64,000 nucleotides of DNA from Schistosoma mansoni (taxonomy: Eukaryota; Platyhelminthes; Trematoda; Strigeidida; Schistosomatidae): positions 24,049,510 through 24,113,509 of the forward strand of contig NC_031496.1 in the NCBI RefSeq assembly GCF_000237925.1, written 5' to 3'. This document shows positions 1-10,269 of this stretch, piece after piece. The notes below the pieces were generated by a model, which was given only the letters and a program-made list of their open reading frames with translations, made no database searches and had not been told where the DNA came from. How positions within the stretch are numbered: the first letter of the stretch is position 1; every line of letters starts with the position of its first letter. A program made the translations under genes and the position numbers.

Positions 1-185
1 TTATCTACTCAGCTAATGAGTCCTGATAGCCACTTGCTTGTGTAATGTGGTAAAGTTTGAATTCATTTAGTATTGTTTGTTTGAATCTTCCCATTGATAT
101 TTACGACTGCAACTGGTCAGTCTCTTATTGTCCACATATGCATACTATTCGTATTGCCTCTATATAGCGAATTATCGATCGAAGG
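1..185 (-). mobile_element. Class A SINE at the left edge, tail before head
   Basis: On minus the tail (gaggcaatacgaatagtatg...aaacaaacaatactaaatga) runs straight into the head (ctttaccacattacacaagc, then caggactcattagctga). The ribozyme would lie beyond position 1. Same permuted order as at 38660-39010. Confidence 0.75.
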
Positions 186-565
186 AATGATACACAATAT
201 CCGTATGAGCAGTCTTGAGTACTTATCAGTACTGCTTTCTGCCTAACCCAGCCAGTTAAGTCCAGAACACCAATAACAGCCTCTGAAATATGAATCATTA
301 TTCACAAACATACTAGGTTTATATACCAAACAAGCTGACCACATCGTACCATAAAATAGAAAATAACATTTGTACAAGATCTGGCCAAATGTTGCTGTGA
401 ATAGAGGGAACAGTAATCAATAGACTGGGGATAACTCAGGAATGGTAAATCGTATAATAATTATCTATAGATCAAAATAAAGCTCATAATAAAAGGAACA
501 TGAATATGAATAGTTAAGTTACTTAGCAATTATACAGTAGGAAATATATATGTACTATATTGGTC
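167..565 (-). repeat. Dispersed repeat R4
   Basis: Minus strand matches plus 40995-41270 at both ends (ggaccaatatagtacatata; ttccttttattatgagcttt; ggcagaaagcagtactgata). This copy has ~200 bp in the middle that the other lacks. Could be a solo LTR; family not recognised. Confidence 0.6.
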
Positions 566-584
566 CATAGATAGTTCTCGAAGT

Positions 585-640
585 TACTTACTTACTTACT
601 TGCTTACGCCTGTTACCCCTCGTCGAAGAGCATATATATA
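585..640 (-). mobile_element. RTE 3' terminus only
   Basis: acttacttacttgcttacgcctgttacccc is the family's terminal repeat and first bases on the minus strand. About 50 bp remain. Confidence 0.55.
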
Positions 641-678
641 CATATGTATTATACAACAAAAACAATAAACAAACTTAC

Positions 679-978
679 CTGTGGTGATAATAATAAAGAA
701 ATAACTTGATTTAATGTATTATAACTTGATATTAATTGAAATTCAATCATTGGAAATGATTGATAAAATAAGTTTATTGATTTTTCATGATTGATTATTT
801 TAGGTAAACAATATGCATTTTTACCATACCAAAATAATTTTTTATTTTTAATATGATTAAAAATCGATTTCTGATTAATATATTTGATTAAAATATAATG
901 AATTAATTGTTGAAATATTTTTATTGGTAAATAAATATTAGTTGTACCACTATCAATAATTGTTTTATATAAATTTAA
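679..978 (-). CDS. BACE-like aspartic protease, exon 5 (second catalytic Asp); gene continues off the left edge
   Basis: 300 nt, phase 0 at both ends, acceptor ttctattctag, donor GTAAGTTTG. It contains IIDSGTTNIYLP, the second catalytic motif (Asp near residue 343), against VDSGTTNLRLP in BACE. FWYGKNAYCLP and FPMIEFQLIS then match FWLGEQLVCW and FPVISLYLM. With exons 1-4 this makes 434 codons with both catalytic Asp motifs in place. The remaining C-terminal lobe, and any transmembrane anchor, must be encoded beyond position 1. Having both D-T-G and D-S-G-T-T makes an active enzyme likely; a BACE-type rather than cathepsin-D-type protease is my reading of DSGTTNxxLP. Confidence 0.9.
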
Positions 979-999
979 CTAGAATAGAAGAAAAAAAAA

Positions 1000-1206
1000 A
1001 TGAATCAGAAGGGGTATTTTTGTGGATATGAGATCATGAATCATTTAAGGCTAGATAACCATTGGAAACCTGAAAGCATTAGGTTCAAATCTCATGTGGC
1101 AGGATCGTGGTTGCGCATTGCTGAAGAGTCCCAAAATTGGACAAAACGGCTGTTCAATGCTTCCAGATTTTCCATGGTGGTCTAGTTTCAATTAACTCAT
1201 GATTTC
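1000..1206 (+). mobile_element. Class B SINE, 5'-truncated, decayed ribozyme
   Basis: From caaatctcatgtggcaggat through ctgaagagtcccaaaattgg to the 3' end (ccatggtggtctagtttcaa). The core reads CTGAAGAG and CAAAAC, so GAAA is lost. A further 3' end follows at 1255-1325. Confidence 0.75.
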
Positions 1207-1394
1207 AACAGTGAATATATTATAGTCATCTTAATAGTTGAGATCATAAGTCAATTGAAGCTAGACCGTTCAGTGTTTCCAGGTTTTCCATGATGGTCTA
1301 GTTTCAACTGATTCATGATCTCAACTATTAAAATTACATCTATTGAAGAATTTTCCAGTTTTTTTTTCCTATTTTAAAACTTAACCAACATTTT

Positions 1395-1548
1395 CATAGT
1401 TGAAAGCGTGAGTTAACTGTAGCTAGACCGCCAAGAAAAGCCTGGAAGCACTGGACGGCTGTTTCGTCCTATTGTGGGACTCCTCAGTAATGCTCATCCA
1501 CGACCTCCTCTCGAGAGATCCGAACCCAGGACCTACTAGTCTAATTAA
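1395..1548 (-). mobile_element. Class B SINE, partial
   Basis: 3' end, ribozyme (ggacggctgtttcgtcctat, ctcctcag) and box B region (gatccgaacccaggacc). Core kept on minus (CTGAGGAG, GAAA, GTC), but helix I has changes (GCATTA/CAGTGC). Confidence 0.75.
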
Positions 1549-2187
1549 CATTGTTGAAATCTTATAAATATATTTTATTATAAAAGAAACTGCTAACTGT
1601 ATAATCATGTTAACAGTATATTACAACGATAAGCCAATCTTAATAAGACTGAGTTAAAAACCCCATCATTTGATATATTTAAACATTTTAGTTGTCATTA
1701 CTTTTAACCATTTTTCTATTCAAATATAAGAAATCTATTGGAAATAAACATGAAATGTACTTTAGAGGCTGACCCTATGACAAGCCCACATAGGTCATTC
1801 TCACCTCTGAACAGATCAATCTATTCATTCTTCTCAAGCCATATTTTGACCTGGTCAATTATTTACTTATCAACCTTGACTGTTTTTATATGAGTGTATC
1901 TGTGTTCATTTCTTATCTTACTCATCACATGTCTGTAACTTATTTTTGTCTGACCATAAATATTAAGTCACGCCTCATTAAATTGAGTTGGCTCAATCGC
2001 TTTCTCCATTGCGCGTCATTTTGTTTTACTTCGCTTTCTGATCAAAAATGGTACGAACTATACGTACTAAAAACTCCATTCTCATATTTGATTTATTTAA
2101 TTCCGTTCTTCACCAATGCGATTTAAGTCGATAATTGTATGCAAGTATATTTCGACAACAATCGTTCGATAACGATCATCCGTTCAA

Positions 2188-2398
2188 TCTAACTAGAGTC
2201 AGACATAGGGCCACTAATTTTGATGGAGTTTTCTTCTCTGAGCTGGATGGTTTGGTCGTGGAGCTTTCATCGTCCTTCTGAACGACATAATCAGTACAAA
2301 CTTTGGGTAGTAGTAAAGTGTTTGAATTTCTCCACATGTGATTTACAACTTGTCCTGCACACCTCAATGTTGATTGGTTTTTGTTGACCATAAATCTG
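2188..2398 (-). repeat. Dispersed repeat R5
   Basis: About 85-90% like 52175-52350 over ~170 bp (gagctggatggtttggtcgt; cacatgtgatttacaacttg; caatgttgattggtttttgt). Probably a terminal repeat of a PLE or similar element, given the shared hammerhead-like core. Confidence 0.7.
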
Positions 2399-2732
2399 TC
2401 ATTGTTTACTTCTTCGTTTTGGTTGTATCTCCCACTAAATTACTATAGAAAAGTTTGCTATTCATTTTCATGTTTATAATTATTATAATTGGGAAGTATT
2501 GATAACTTGATTGAAAAACCAAGTTCACTGAGTATAAGATTCTGTATCCTCATGATGCAATGGTAACCAAACACATGTTCATATACTTTGATTTGAGTGA
2601 TACATTTTTATTATAGGGGTTACCAATAATACCTGACACTGCACAACAAAGTAGTAAAAACAAAATCCTTTAACAACCATTTCATTATACGTTTATATAA
2701 ACCATGGATTTCAATTAAGCATAATTCCAGTC

Positions 2733-3535
2733 AGTCAGTCACTCACAACGTAGAACTTCGTACGTACGTACGTACATCAGTTCGAGTTGCCACACCACAT
2801 TAACACAGAGATGCAGTTGTCCATTCAAATCCCATAGTGGTAGAAGTAGTAAGAGTATAAGCAGTATTCCGAAAGATTAGGGTTTGAAGATGTTATTCAA
2901 GGAGTGTAATCCAATGAAATAAATTTTAGAAGAGAAAAAAGATAGAGATATAAAGAATTCAGAAGATTAGAATTTGGGAGAACACAAAGAGTGGATGCAC
3001 CTTCGCCATTGCAAACGATTTTGAGCCATGTCATTCAAGCTATCTAACCGTCGATTGCCATCATCTCGCGAATCCCGACCAGGTATTCTACACCTACCAG
3101 TATGGCTCAGTTCACTTGTCAGTGAATTCGTGGATTTGTGCCATGTTTTGGTCTGGTCGCCCCTAGCTTTCTTCCAACCTACTCTTACGCCATAAAACAT
3201 TACACGTCGGCGCAGTCGGTGGTTGGACATACGTAACACGTGTCCCGGCAATCTCAACTGATGAAGTTTCACTACTTCATCAATCGATTTGCCATCCTTA
3301 CCTAGTACCCGTTTCCTAACAACTGCATTACTTACCCGGTGGTCCCAGGATATACGAGCAATGCTTCGAAGACACCTATGATCGAACACTGGTAGCCTAC
3401 GAATATCCTTTACTCTTACCGGCTTGTTTCACTGCCGTAAAGTAGGACGGACCGAACTGCTGCACAGTAAACCCGTCCTTTGATTGCTAGACGGATATCT
3501 TGCCTACTCCATAAATGACTCAAGTTGGCGAAAGA
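2733..3535 (-). mobile_element. Second LINE family, divergent subfamily, 3' part
   Basis: FDHRCLRSIARISWDHRVSN then EVVKLHQLRLPGHVLRMSNH. The 3' terminus has acgtacgtacgtacgtacat and cagtcagtcac in place of the ctgactga end. The same subfamily recurs at 14420-15003. It lies in intron 4 of the BACE-like gene, same strand. Confidence 0.82.
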
Positions 3536-3593
3536 ATTAAGCATAATTAAATTATTATGAATTATTTCATTGAAAACATGAATTTGGATTTAC

Positions 3594-3830
3594 CTCTTTA
3601 CAATTATCTACTAAACTGTATTGATCAATCAAAAGATCGGTGAGAATTATTTCATAATACCATGCTTTTCGAATAGGCGTGTAATAAACTGTCGATGGGT
3701 TAAAGCTTGGAATTTTCGATGATGACATATTGTTAGTAATATAAGTAGACGGCCAGAGTAGATTTAAATCTGTTCGACCAATGATTAGTTTACCTGACAT
3801 CTTTCGTGAATTCATATCTGGATCGTTGAA
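3594..3830 (-). CDS. BACE-like aspartic protease, exon 4
   Basis: 237 nt (79 codons), phase 0 at both ends. The acceptor is acatgtag and the donor GTAAATCC. KMSGKLIIGRTDLNL and YYTPIRKAWYYEIIL match the BACE segments MIIGGIDHSLY and WYTPIRREWYYEVII, the start of the C-terminal lobe. The exon ends at DNCKE, matching MDCKEYN. One Cys here is expected to take part in the lobe's disulphides. Intron 3 (3831-6650) carries class A and B SINEs and a PLE terminal repeat. Intron 4 (979-3593) carries LINE and SINE remnants. Confidence 0.9.
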
Positions 3831-4084
3831 CTACATGTAACAAAGAGAGATATATTAAAATATATTTGGTGATGTAACCTAGTTGATAGAATTTGATTAA
3901 AACAAGGAACTAAATGAATGTCACACTGGTTACTACACATTAATCACTCAGTGTATTAATCTCATTTCTTTCTACGAAAAGTTTGTTGCAACATGAATGA
4001 ATGAGTGGTTATGTTTCTGAATATGATATTGAACAATTCTGATTCAGTCTAAACATAAATCATAAACTCCTTCAATATTTTATA

Positions 4085-4445
4085 TAGTTGAGATCATTAG
4101 TCAGTTGAAGCTAGACCACCATGGAAAACCTGGAAACACTGGACGGCCGTTTCGTCCTATTGTGGGACTCCTCAGCAGTACGCATCCACAATCCCGCCTC
4201 GAGAGATTCGAACCCAGGACCTACCAGTCTCGCGTCAGAGCGCTTAACTGATAGACCACTGAGCCGTTATCCAACGGTGTTAATGTCTAACTTCAACCAA
4301 TCCACGAAATTGCGCGACCATCTCCCATTATACTGAGGTAGATACCTGTCTCTACCTGACATGGATTAGCTCCACTGTTCACGACTTCTCACTAGAACTC
4401 CAGGAATTACCTCATGGAGCCAGTCACTAATGAGCATACGATCAC
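4085..4445 (-). mobile_element. Class B hammerhead SINE, full length
   Basis: Read on minus: leader with tgacatggattagc-type reverse sequence, gattggttgaagttagacat, tRNA-like box A ggctcagtggtctatcagtt, box B gggttcgaatctc, then the ribozyme and a 3' part gaccaccatgg/ctagcttcaactgactaat. About 360 bp. It lies in intron 3 of the BACE-like gene, same strand. Confidence 0.85.
4136..4181 (-). ncRNA. Hammerhead ribozyme, class B (complete)
   Basis: Minus strand: GTACTG / CTGAGGAG / GTCC(CACAATA)GGAC / GAAA / ACGGCCGT / C / CAGTGT. CUGANGA, GAAA and the GUC cleavage triplet are all present. Helix I pairs over six positions through two wobbles. Its bases differ from class A while the pairing is kept. 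Confidence 0.85.
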
Positions 4446-4727
4446 GAAACTTTAATCAAACAGGGCTTCCTGTTGATTGCGTTCAGCTGTCTAAAGTATC
4501 TAGTTATTTATGTGTCAAATTACATAGCCTAAACGTTTTAAACTTTATGTTAACTCCTGACAATCTCAAAATAATTTTATTTATATCAACAATATAACTA
4601 TATCATACACATTTTACAGGTCCCTGTGTAATTCCAATCATAAACATTTGAATTTCTTGAACTTGATGATGTAACACAACTAAGTCGATCAAAAGATCTG
4701 TTTTCAATGTTGTTGTAAGTTAGGCTA

Positions 4728-5003
4728 AATTCAGTTGTTGTTGTTGTTTCACTTGTATCTTCCCATTGATGTTTTAGGACTGCAACTGGTCAGTCTCTAA
4801 TTGGCATATGTGCATATGTGCGTACTGCCTCGGTATAGCCTTAATTCACAAGCATTGTAAGCAAAGATGGATAGTGACTAGCAGTGGAATCCAGGACGCG
4901 CGTTTCGTCCTATCTGGGACTCGTCAGCTAGATGTACCTGCATCTCAGAGTTGATGTTCACTCTGGGACTCGAACCCAGTACCGTTCGCTTCAAACAATA
5001 GTA
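4728..5003 (-). mobile_element. Class A (Smα-like) hammerhead SINE
   Basis: On the minus strand: tRNA-like box B gggttcgagtc, then the ribozyme, then the tail (aaggctataccgaggcagta...) ending near a gttgttgttg run. It is head-to-head with another class A copy starting at 5004; the junction carries inverted aagatacaagt/acttgtatctt and caacaacaa/ttgttgttg. It lies in intron 3 of the BACE-like gene. Confidence 0.85.
4887..4935 (-). ncRNA. Hammerhead ribozyme, class A
   Basis: Minus strand: helix I strand ATCTAG, core CTGACGAG, helix II GTCC(CAGAT)AGGAC, GAAA, helix III ACGCGCGT, cleavage site GTC, then helix I strand CTGGAT. All invariant core positions (CUGANGA, GAAA, NUH) are kept and helix I pairs over six positions. 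This is the Smα hammerhead known from Schistosoma. Confidence 0.85.
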
Positions 5004-5250
5004 AGATACAAGTAAAACAACAACAAGTGAATATAACTTCACCCCATTACACAAGCAAGTGGCTATCAGGACTCAGTAGTTGAGTGGATAAAGCGATGGC
5101 GTTTGAAGCGAAAGTTACTGGGTTCGAGTCGCAGAGTGAACATCAAGTGTGAGGTGTAGGTACATCTAAATCAGGAGTCCGAAATAGGACGGAACTCACG
5201 TTCTAGATTCCACTGTCAGTCACTATCCATCCTTGCTTATTAGGCTAAAT
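5004..5250 (+). mobile_element. Class A hammerhead SINE, ribozyme decayed
   Basis: Complete head: cttcaccccattacacaagc, box A-like gttgagtggataaagcg, box B gggttcgagtc. The ribozyme region (5150-5215) has lost the CTGA core (atcaggagtccga) and the GAAA (ggacggaact). Oldest-looking partner of the inverted pair. Confidence 0.8.
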
Positions 5251-5559
5251 CGTTACAAATAACAAAGAAACCCTGATTTTTTATATACTAACTTCACTGA
5301 GAATGATCAAAATGCCACAGATGTAAAATATGTGACAAGCCCTTTCAGTCCTGTAAACATGTAAACTATAATATTATGAGCAGATAAAAAATGTCTCAAA
5401 CAAATGTCGTCAGAATAATATTAGTCACTTACTATAGATTAGACATTTAATCAGCTATTAACCTACCTGTATATATAAGTGGATGCGTGTCTATTATTTA
5501 TTCTTATCTATTTCCTTATAGATCAAAGTTGAATAATGATTCGTACATATGATCATATT

Positions 5560-5805
5560 CAAACAACTTTCTTTATATTCTTTTGCCTTAACTGATCACC
5601 TTGATCGAAATGATATGACATTGATTTATTTAGACCTGTCTTTTGATTAATCATTTAATATTCTTATTGTTCCGTTGTACTATTTAAAATTGGATTAATT
5701 TTAATCTGGTTATTTCTTCTCTGAAGAAGTGGCTCAAAACCGAGTCACGAAACGTCAGAAAATCTAATTTTTCTACTTATTGGGATATTACAAATATATT
5801 ATCAA
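5560..5805 (+). mobile_element. Solo terminal repeat of the second PLE family
   Basis: About 240 bp matching 33840-34025 (ggattaattt, then cttctctgaagaagtggct and gggatattacaaata) with no PLE coding region next to it. Contains the best-kept class C hammerhead at 5715-5762. Confidence 0.7.
5715..5762 (+). ncRNA. Hammerhead ribozyme, class C (PLE terminal repeat)
   Basis: TTCT / CTGAAGA / helix II GTGGCTC(AAAACC)GAGTCAC, seven pairs with one wobble / GAAA / ACGT / C / AGAA. The core is complete. Helix III is reduced to the palindrome ACGT. Hammerheads of this short-helix-III type are known in PLE terminal repeats. Confidence 0.75.
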
Positions 5806-6159
5806 TTTATTTGGCTGATCTGTTTGCTAAACGTATGATCTGTTGAATTATTACAACTTTGTACTTAGCTTCTGAATTTCTCGAATGAAATTAAATTCAG
5901 TTTTAAGCCGAGGATTAGCTTAAGAAAGTATATGAAGTTATCCCAAGTCGCTTATATGTGGAGTCACCATGATGGTCTAGCGTCAATTGACTAGTGATCT
6001 CAACTATTAAAATTATTATACTATCTCCAAACCCCCTTCTGATACAAACATAGGAACAATTCAGTCAATCAATGAAATTTTTAACGATCTTTAAAAAAAC
6101 AAATTAAAACAGTTCAAAATACTTTTTGATCAACCAGAATTTGTTTAATTCAAGTAGAT

Positions 6160-6455
6160 ATTTTCATAGTTGAAAGCATTAGTCAATTGAAGCTAGACCA
6201 TCATGGAAAACCTGGATACACTGGACGGCCATTTCGTCGTATTATGGGACTCATCAGCAGTGCGCATCCACGATCCCACCTCGCGAGCGAGATTCGAACC
6301 CAGGACCTACCAGTCTCGCGCCGGAGCACTTAACCTCTAGACTACTAAGCCGGCCGGCATCTAACAGTGTTCATGTTCAATTTCAACCAATCCACGAAAT
6401 TGAGTAACCATTCACCAATTTCATCAATGAGTTGATATCTCCCAACACACCTGGT
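6160..6455 (-). mobile_element. Class B SINE with CTGATGAG core
   Basis: 3' end, ribozyme, box B (gattcgaacccaggacc), box A and leader (ttcaaccaatccacgaaatt). The ribozyme on minus reads GCACTG / CTGATGAG / ... / GAAA / TGGCCGT / C / CAGTGT, so helix I is intact, helix II has one mismatch and helix III starts with a changed base. Confidence 0.8.
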
Positions 6456-6650
6456 CTAGCTTCAATTGACACATGATCTGAACTCTATAAAAATTACTAA
6501 AATCTCCATCAAACCCTTTCTGATAATCAAAATTCATTATAGGAAAGTTTCCTATAATCCAATGATGCATATACTTTAACTTTAATCAAACTGATCTTTA
6601 CAACCCTTTAAATAATAATAATAATAAAGAGAACAATATCAATCATTTAC

Positions 6651-7003
6651 CAATGTAGTTCCACATAATAATAATCCAAATTGTTTATGTATATTCCATA
6701 TAGAATTTAATTGATCTATATAAGTGAATTGATTATTATTATGATGATGATAATCAAATAATTGATTGATTAATTGATTTTTCCAATTAATCAATAAATT
6801 TTTTTGATAATGATGATGATGATAAATATTGATTAATTTTGGTTTAATATAAAGTGTTGTAAATCCTAATCCAATAATTCCATACCATGTAGAATGATTA
6901 TAAATATGTGATAAAAATATTTTAGTTGAATTAAAAATTAAACTAAATGATAATTGAATTTGATTAGTAGTATTGATTGAATATTGATTAATAATTGTTG
7001 TAT
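6651..7003 (-). CDS. BACE-like aspartic protease, exon 3
   Basis: 353 nt, joining exon 2 in phase 1 (G|AT gives Asp) and leaving in phase 0 at a GTAAAT donor. The acceptor is caccttag. The segment WYGIIGLGFTTLYIKPKL corresponds to WEGILGLAYAEIARPDD of BACE, and FGLLLCGTTL to FSLQLCGAGF, which places it in the middle of the N-terminal lobe. An insertion rich in His and Asn (YHHHHYQ and YHHHNNN, encoded by ATG/ATT-type triplet runs) lengthens the loop between these motifs compared with the vertebrate enzymes. This looks like simple-repeat growth in a surface loop. Confidence 0.85.
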
Positions 7004-7084
7004 CTAAGGTGAAAATAAAAAAGGAATAAAATAATGATCGCTACCCAGTGATCAATCAATTGTGATTACATCTCAGTCCTACAG

Positions 7085-7265
7085 AAGGTCGCTCACGGCC
7101 TGAATAGCTCAGTGGTAACGTCTCTGACTATGAAGCTGAGTGACACGGGAACGAACCCGTCAGGGAGCACCAGTTCCCTCAAGATTACAAGTGCACCTTG
7201 CTGACGAGTGCCAAGTAGCACGAAACACAGACCCAGGGTTTTCTGTTGACCACCTCCAACTACCA
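7085..7265 (+). mobile_element. Class D tRNA-headed hammerhead SINE
   Basis: Starts with a good tRNA-like 5' half (gcctgaatagctcagtggta, box A) and an altered box B (cgggaacgaacccg in place of gggttcgaaccc), then a hammerhead-like segment and ccacctccaactaccatctt. The order (pol III head, ribozyme, short tail) is that of classes A and B, but the sequence is distinct from both. Confidence 0.7.
7195..7240 (+). ncRNA. Hammerhead-like motif, class D (decayed)
   Basis: CTGACGAG, helix II GTGC(CAAGTA)GCAC and GAAA are present. Helix III and the cleavage triplet read ACACAGAC, without the U needed at 16.1, so this copy should not cleave. The four-pair helix II has different bases from A and B but still pairs. 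Confidence 0.6.
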
Positions 7266-7284
7266 TCTTAGTTTGTTAAGTTGT

Positions 7285-7535
7285 TAGACAACCATTGAAC
7301 ACCTGGGAGCACTGGAAGGTTGTTTGGTCCTAGTATAGGACTCTTCAACAGTGCACATCCATTCAGGACCTTAGGTCTTACGCGCGAACGCTTAACCTAT
7401 ATACTACTGAGCCAGTCGGCATCTAACAGTGTTATTGTTCAACTTCAACCGACCTACGAAATTGTGCAATCATCTTCTATTGTCTGAGGTAGATATCTGT
7501 CTCCACCTGACATGGATTAGCTCCATGTACATTTC
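7285..7535 (-). mobile_element. Class B SINE, old
   Basis: Keeps the overall order (cctgggagcactggaaggtt; tctaacagtgttattgttca; cgacctacgaaattgtgcaa), but box B and the ribozyme GAAA (ggttgtttggtcc) are mutated. Confidence 0.7.
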
Positions 7536-7755
7536 GCAACAATTTAAACAAGATGAATAATTTTTAAAAATGATAGAATTATCAAATTTGATACTAAACA
7601 GCATATAATTCATTATTACTTTGTAAAAATAAAATCATTGTACGATATGATTAAGCTTAATCTACTGAATGATGTACTCATGAATTTTCATTTCACTATA
7701 GAAGTAACAGCTATGCATAACCTGAAACTAGACATATTAGTATAGATACAGCTTG

Positions 7756-8680
7756 AACAGTACTTACTTACTTACTTACTTATGCCTGTTACTCCCAATG
7801 GAGCATAGGCCGCCCACCAGCATTCTCCAACACACTCACTCTGTCATGCGCCTTCCTTTATAGTTCTATCCAATTGTTTGTTCATTCTTCTCATGTCTGT
7901 CTCTATTTCTCGGCGTAATGTGTTCTTTGGTCTTCCTCTTCTCATTTGGCCTTCAGGATTCCATGTGAAGGCTTGCCTTGTGAAGCGCTTCTTCCTAAAT
8001 TTCTTCTTCTGCTGATGGAATCTGGTTTGTTGTCTCCCACAGTAGATTGTTGCTGATAGTGTCTGGCCAATGGATCTGAATTATCTTGCATAGAAAACTG
8101 TTAATAAACACCTGTATCTTCTGGATGATGGCTTTCGTAATTCTCCACGTCTCCGCCCCATACAGTAGAACTGTCTTGGCATTTGTATTGAAAATTGGTG
8201 TTGATTGACAGATAGTTGTTTTGAGTTCCAGATGTTCTTCAGTTGTAAATATGCTGCTCTTGCTTTGCCGATCCTCGCCCTCACATCTGCATCAGATCCG
8301 CGGTGTTCATCGATGATGCTGCCCAGGTATGTAAGGGTTTTCACATCTTCGAATGCTTCTCCGTCAAGTGTGATTCGATTGGTGCATATTGTATTGTATC
8401 GAAGAGTCTTGCTTTTCCTGTTGTTTATATTGAGACCTACTGCTGCTGAGGCTGCTGCTACACTGGGCATCTTCTCCTGCATTTGTTGTTGCGTGTGTGG
8501 TAGAAGAGCCAGATCATCTGAGAAGTCCGGTTGCATCCTAGCTGTCCATTGTATCTCGTGCTTCTCTCGAGATGTTGACGTCTTCATGAGTCAGTCGATC
8601 ATCAGGAGAAGGAGAGAGGGTGAGAGTAAGTAACCTTGCCTGACACCTGTCTTTATCTCAACTAACTCGCTAAAAAGATA
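7756..8680 (-). mobile_element. RTE LINE, 5'-truncated copy
   Basis: Carries the C-terminal RT region (DFSDDLALL in place of FADD, then [20 protein letters not shown]) and the same (TAAG) end at 7756-7780. It is roughly 85-90% like the copy at 53-56 kb by eye. Frames are broken by small indels near 8200 and 8000. It lies in intron 2 of the BACE-like gene. Confidence 0.85.
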
Positions 8681-9464
8681 CTAACCAGAAGGCTTGAATA
8701 GTAGCTTTGATTATCATCCTTTTGAATAATTCGAGACTTTTGAATTGGGCTTTGTAATATACGATATTATCTACTACTCGGTGATAAGGTGAGATATATC
8801 AGTCTTAAATAAGGCCAGTTGATGTCTAAATACTTCAGTACCACCATCCCACAAGTCAGTTCCAGCCATAATTAAAGGTATCACCTTCCTCATAACTGAA
8901 AATACATCTTACTGACCAGTACCAACTAACAATAACACAAAGTCATACGAAGCTTCCTGGTGATTGTCTTTAATCATCTAACACTGAGGTAAAGTTCACC
9001 CCATGATATACAAAATAGTGTTCTATAGTAATAAATAGTTAGAGAAGATTGGTAGAAAGCCTTATTTAACATAATATTAATGCTAATTGGGACTTATCAG
9101 AAAGACATGTTTGAAATATTGATGAAACTGATGAGTCTCTTTCAATAGAAACTCATATAATCCAGTTTTACAGTCTGAGATGTTAAAGTCTAAGTACTCG
9201 GTGGTCCCATTTCTGAATATCGATTTCTGTTTAAGATTTCAGGAACATATAGTTTAATTTTGAATGTCAAATTCTGTTTATTATTATATCTTTCACTATC
9301 TGAACATACGATAATAAACGATTTTGATGGCATCGTTGAAGGATAACCGTGTTACTCGTAAAATGATTGTATGAAGTTGAAACACTACCAGTTGAAATGC
9401 TACTAAATGACTATCTAATATAGGTTATATCAAGGTAAATTGAAAGTTTGTATAAATATTTTAG

Positions 9465-10146
9465 GTTGAAAATATTCAAGCGATACGTGGCCATTAAGAG
9501 TAGAAGATACTCGTAAGCTACTAGTATTTGACCACAGATATCTTATAAATATTGCTCGCATCTACTGGGATCACCGAGTAAGTAATAGTGAGGTTAGACA
9601 CAGGGTATTAGGGAATGATGGTAAATCAGTTGATGAGGTCATGAATCTTCATCGACTGAGATGATTAGGCCACGTGTTACGTATGCCTGAACACCGATTA
9701 CCACGACGCGCAATGCTGACTAGTGTAGGGGATGGTTGGAAGAGAGTTAGGGGCGCCCAAACCAGAACGTGGCATCAGTGCTTAAAGTCGCTAACTACTA
9801 GTCTGAGTCATGTTGGTAGATGTAGACTACTTGGTTGAGGTCCGCGTGACTATTGTAACCAATGGTTGGAGACTCTAGGTGATATGGCTTAGAATCGATC
9901 ACAATGGTGTAGGTGTATACACTCTTTATCTTCCCTTAAACCTTGAGATTAAAATTGCTTCATATCTGTCTTCCTTCCTGTACTATATCCATATATACAA
10001 CCTTTCTTTTATATATATTTCCACCACAAAATTAACTACTTTTATGAATTCGGTGTTCATCTTGTTGTGCTAACGAGGTATGGTAACTTGGACCGATGCA
10101 TATATGTGCCTGGTCCTACGTTGTAGCTGACTGACTGACTGACTGA
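9465..10146 (+). mobile_element. Second LINE family, 5'-truncated 3' end
   Basis: Carries the distal RT region (EDTRKLLVFDHRYLINIARI, EVRHRVLGNDGKSVDEVMN) with three in-frame stops and ends in ctgactgactgactg. It lies in intron 2 of the BACE-like gene, antisense. Confidence 0.85.
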
Positions 10147-10269
10147 AAATATTCAAATGTCAGCAAAAGAATATTTAAAGTATTAGCTCAATATACATTA
10201 ACAGTATTGACTGTAAAATTTTAGGGAAATCATTTTTTTAAATTTTCTTTACAAATACTATTTACATAC

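Noticed and set aside
4728-5250. CRISPR-like or tandem array from repeated short motifs
   Set aside because: The repeats are dispersed SINE units with pol III boxes, in a eukaryotic genome; no spacer pattern.
7085-7160. A genuine tRNA gene (tagctcagtggta box A)
   Set aside because: The acceptor stem does not pair, box B is altered, and a hammerhead-like segment follows, so it is the head of a SINE.
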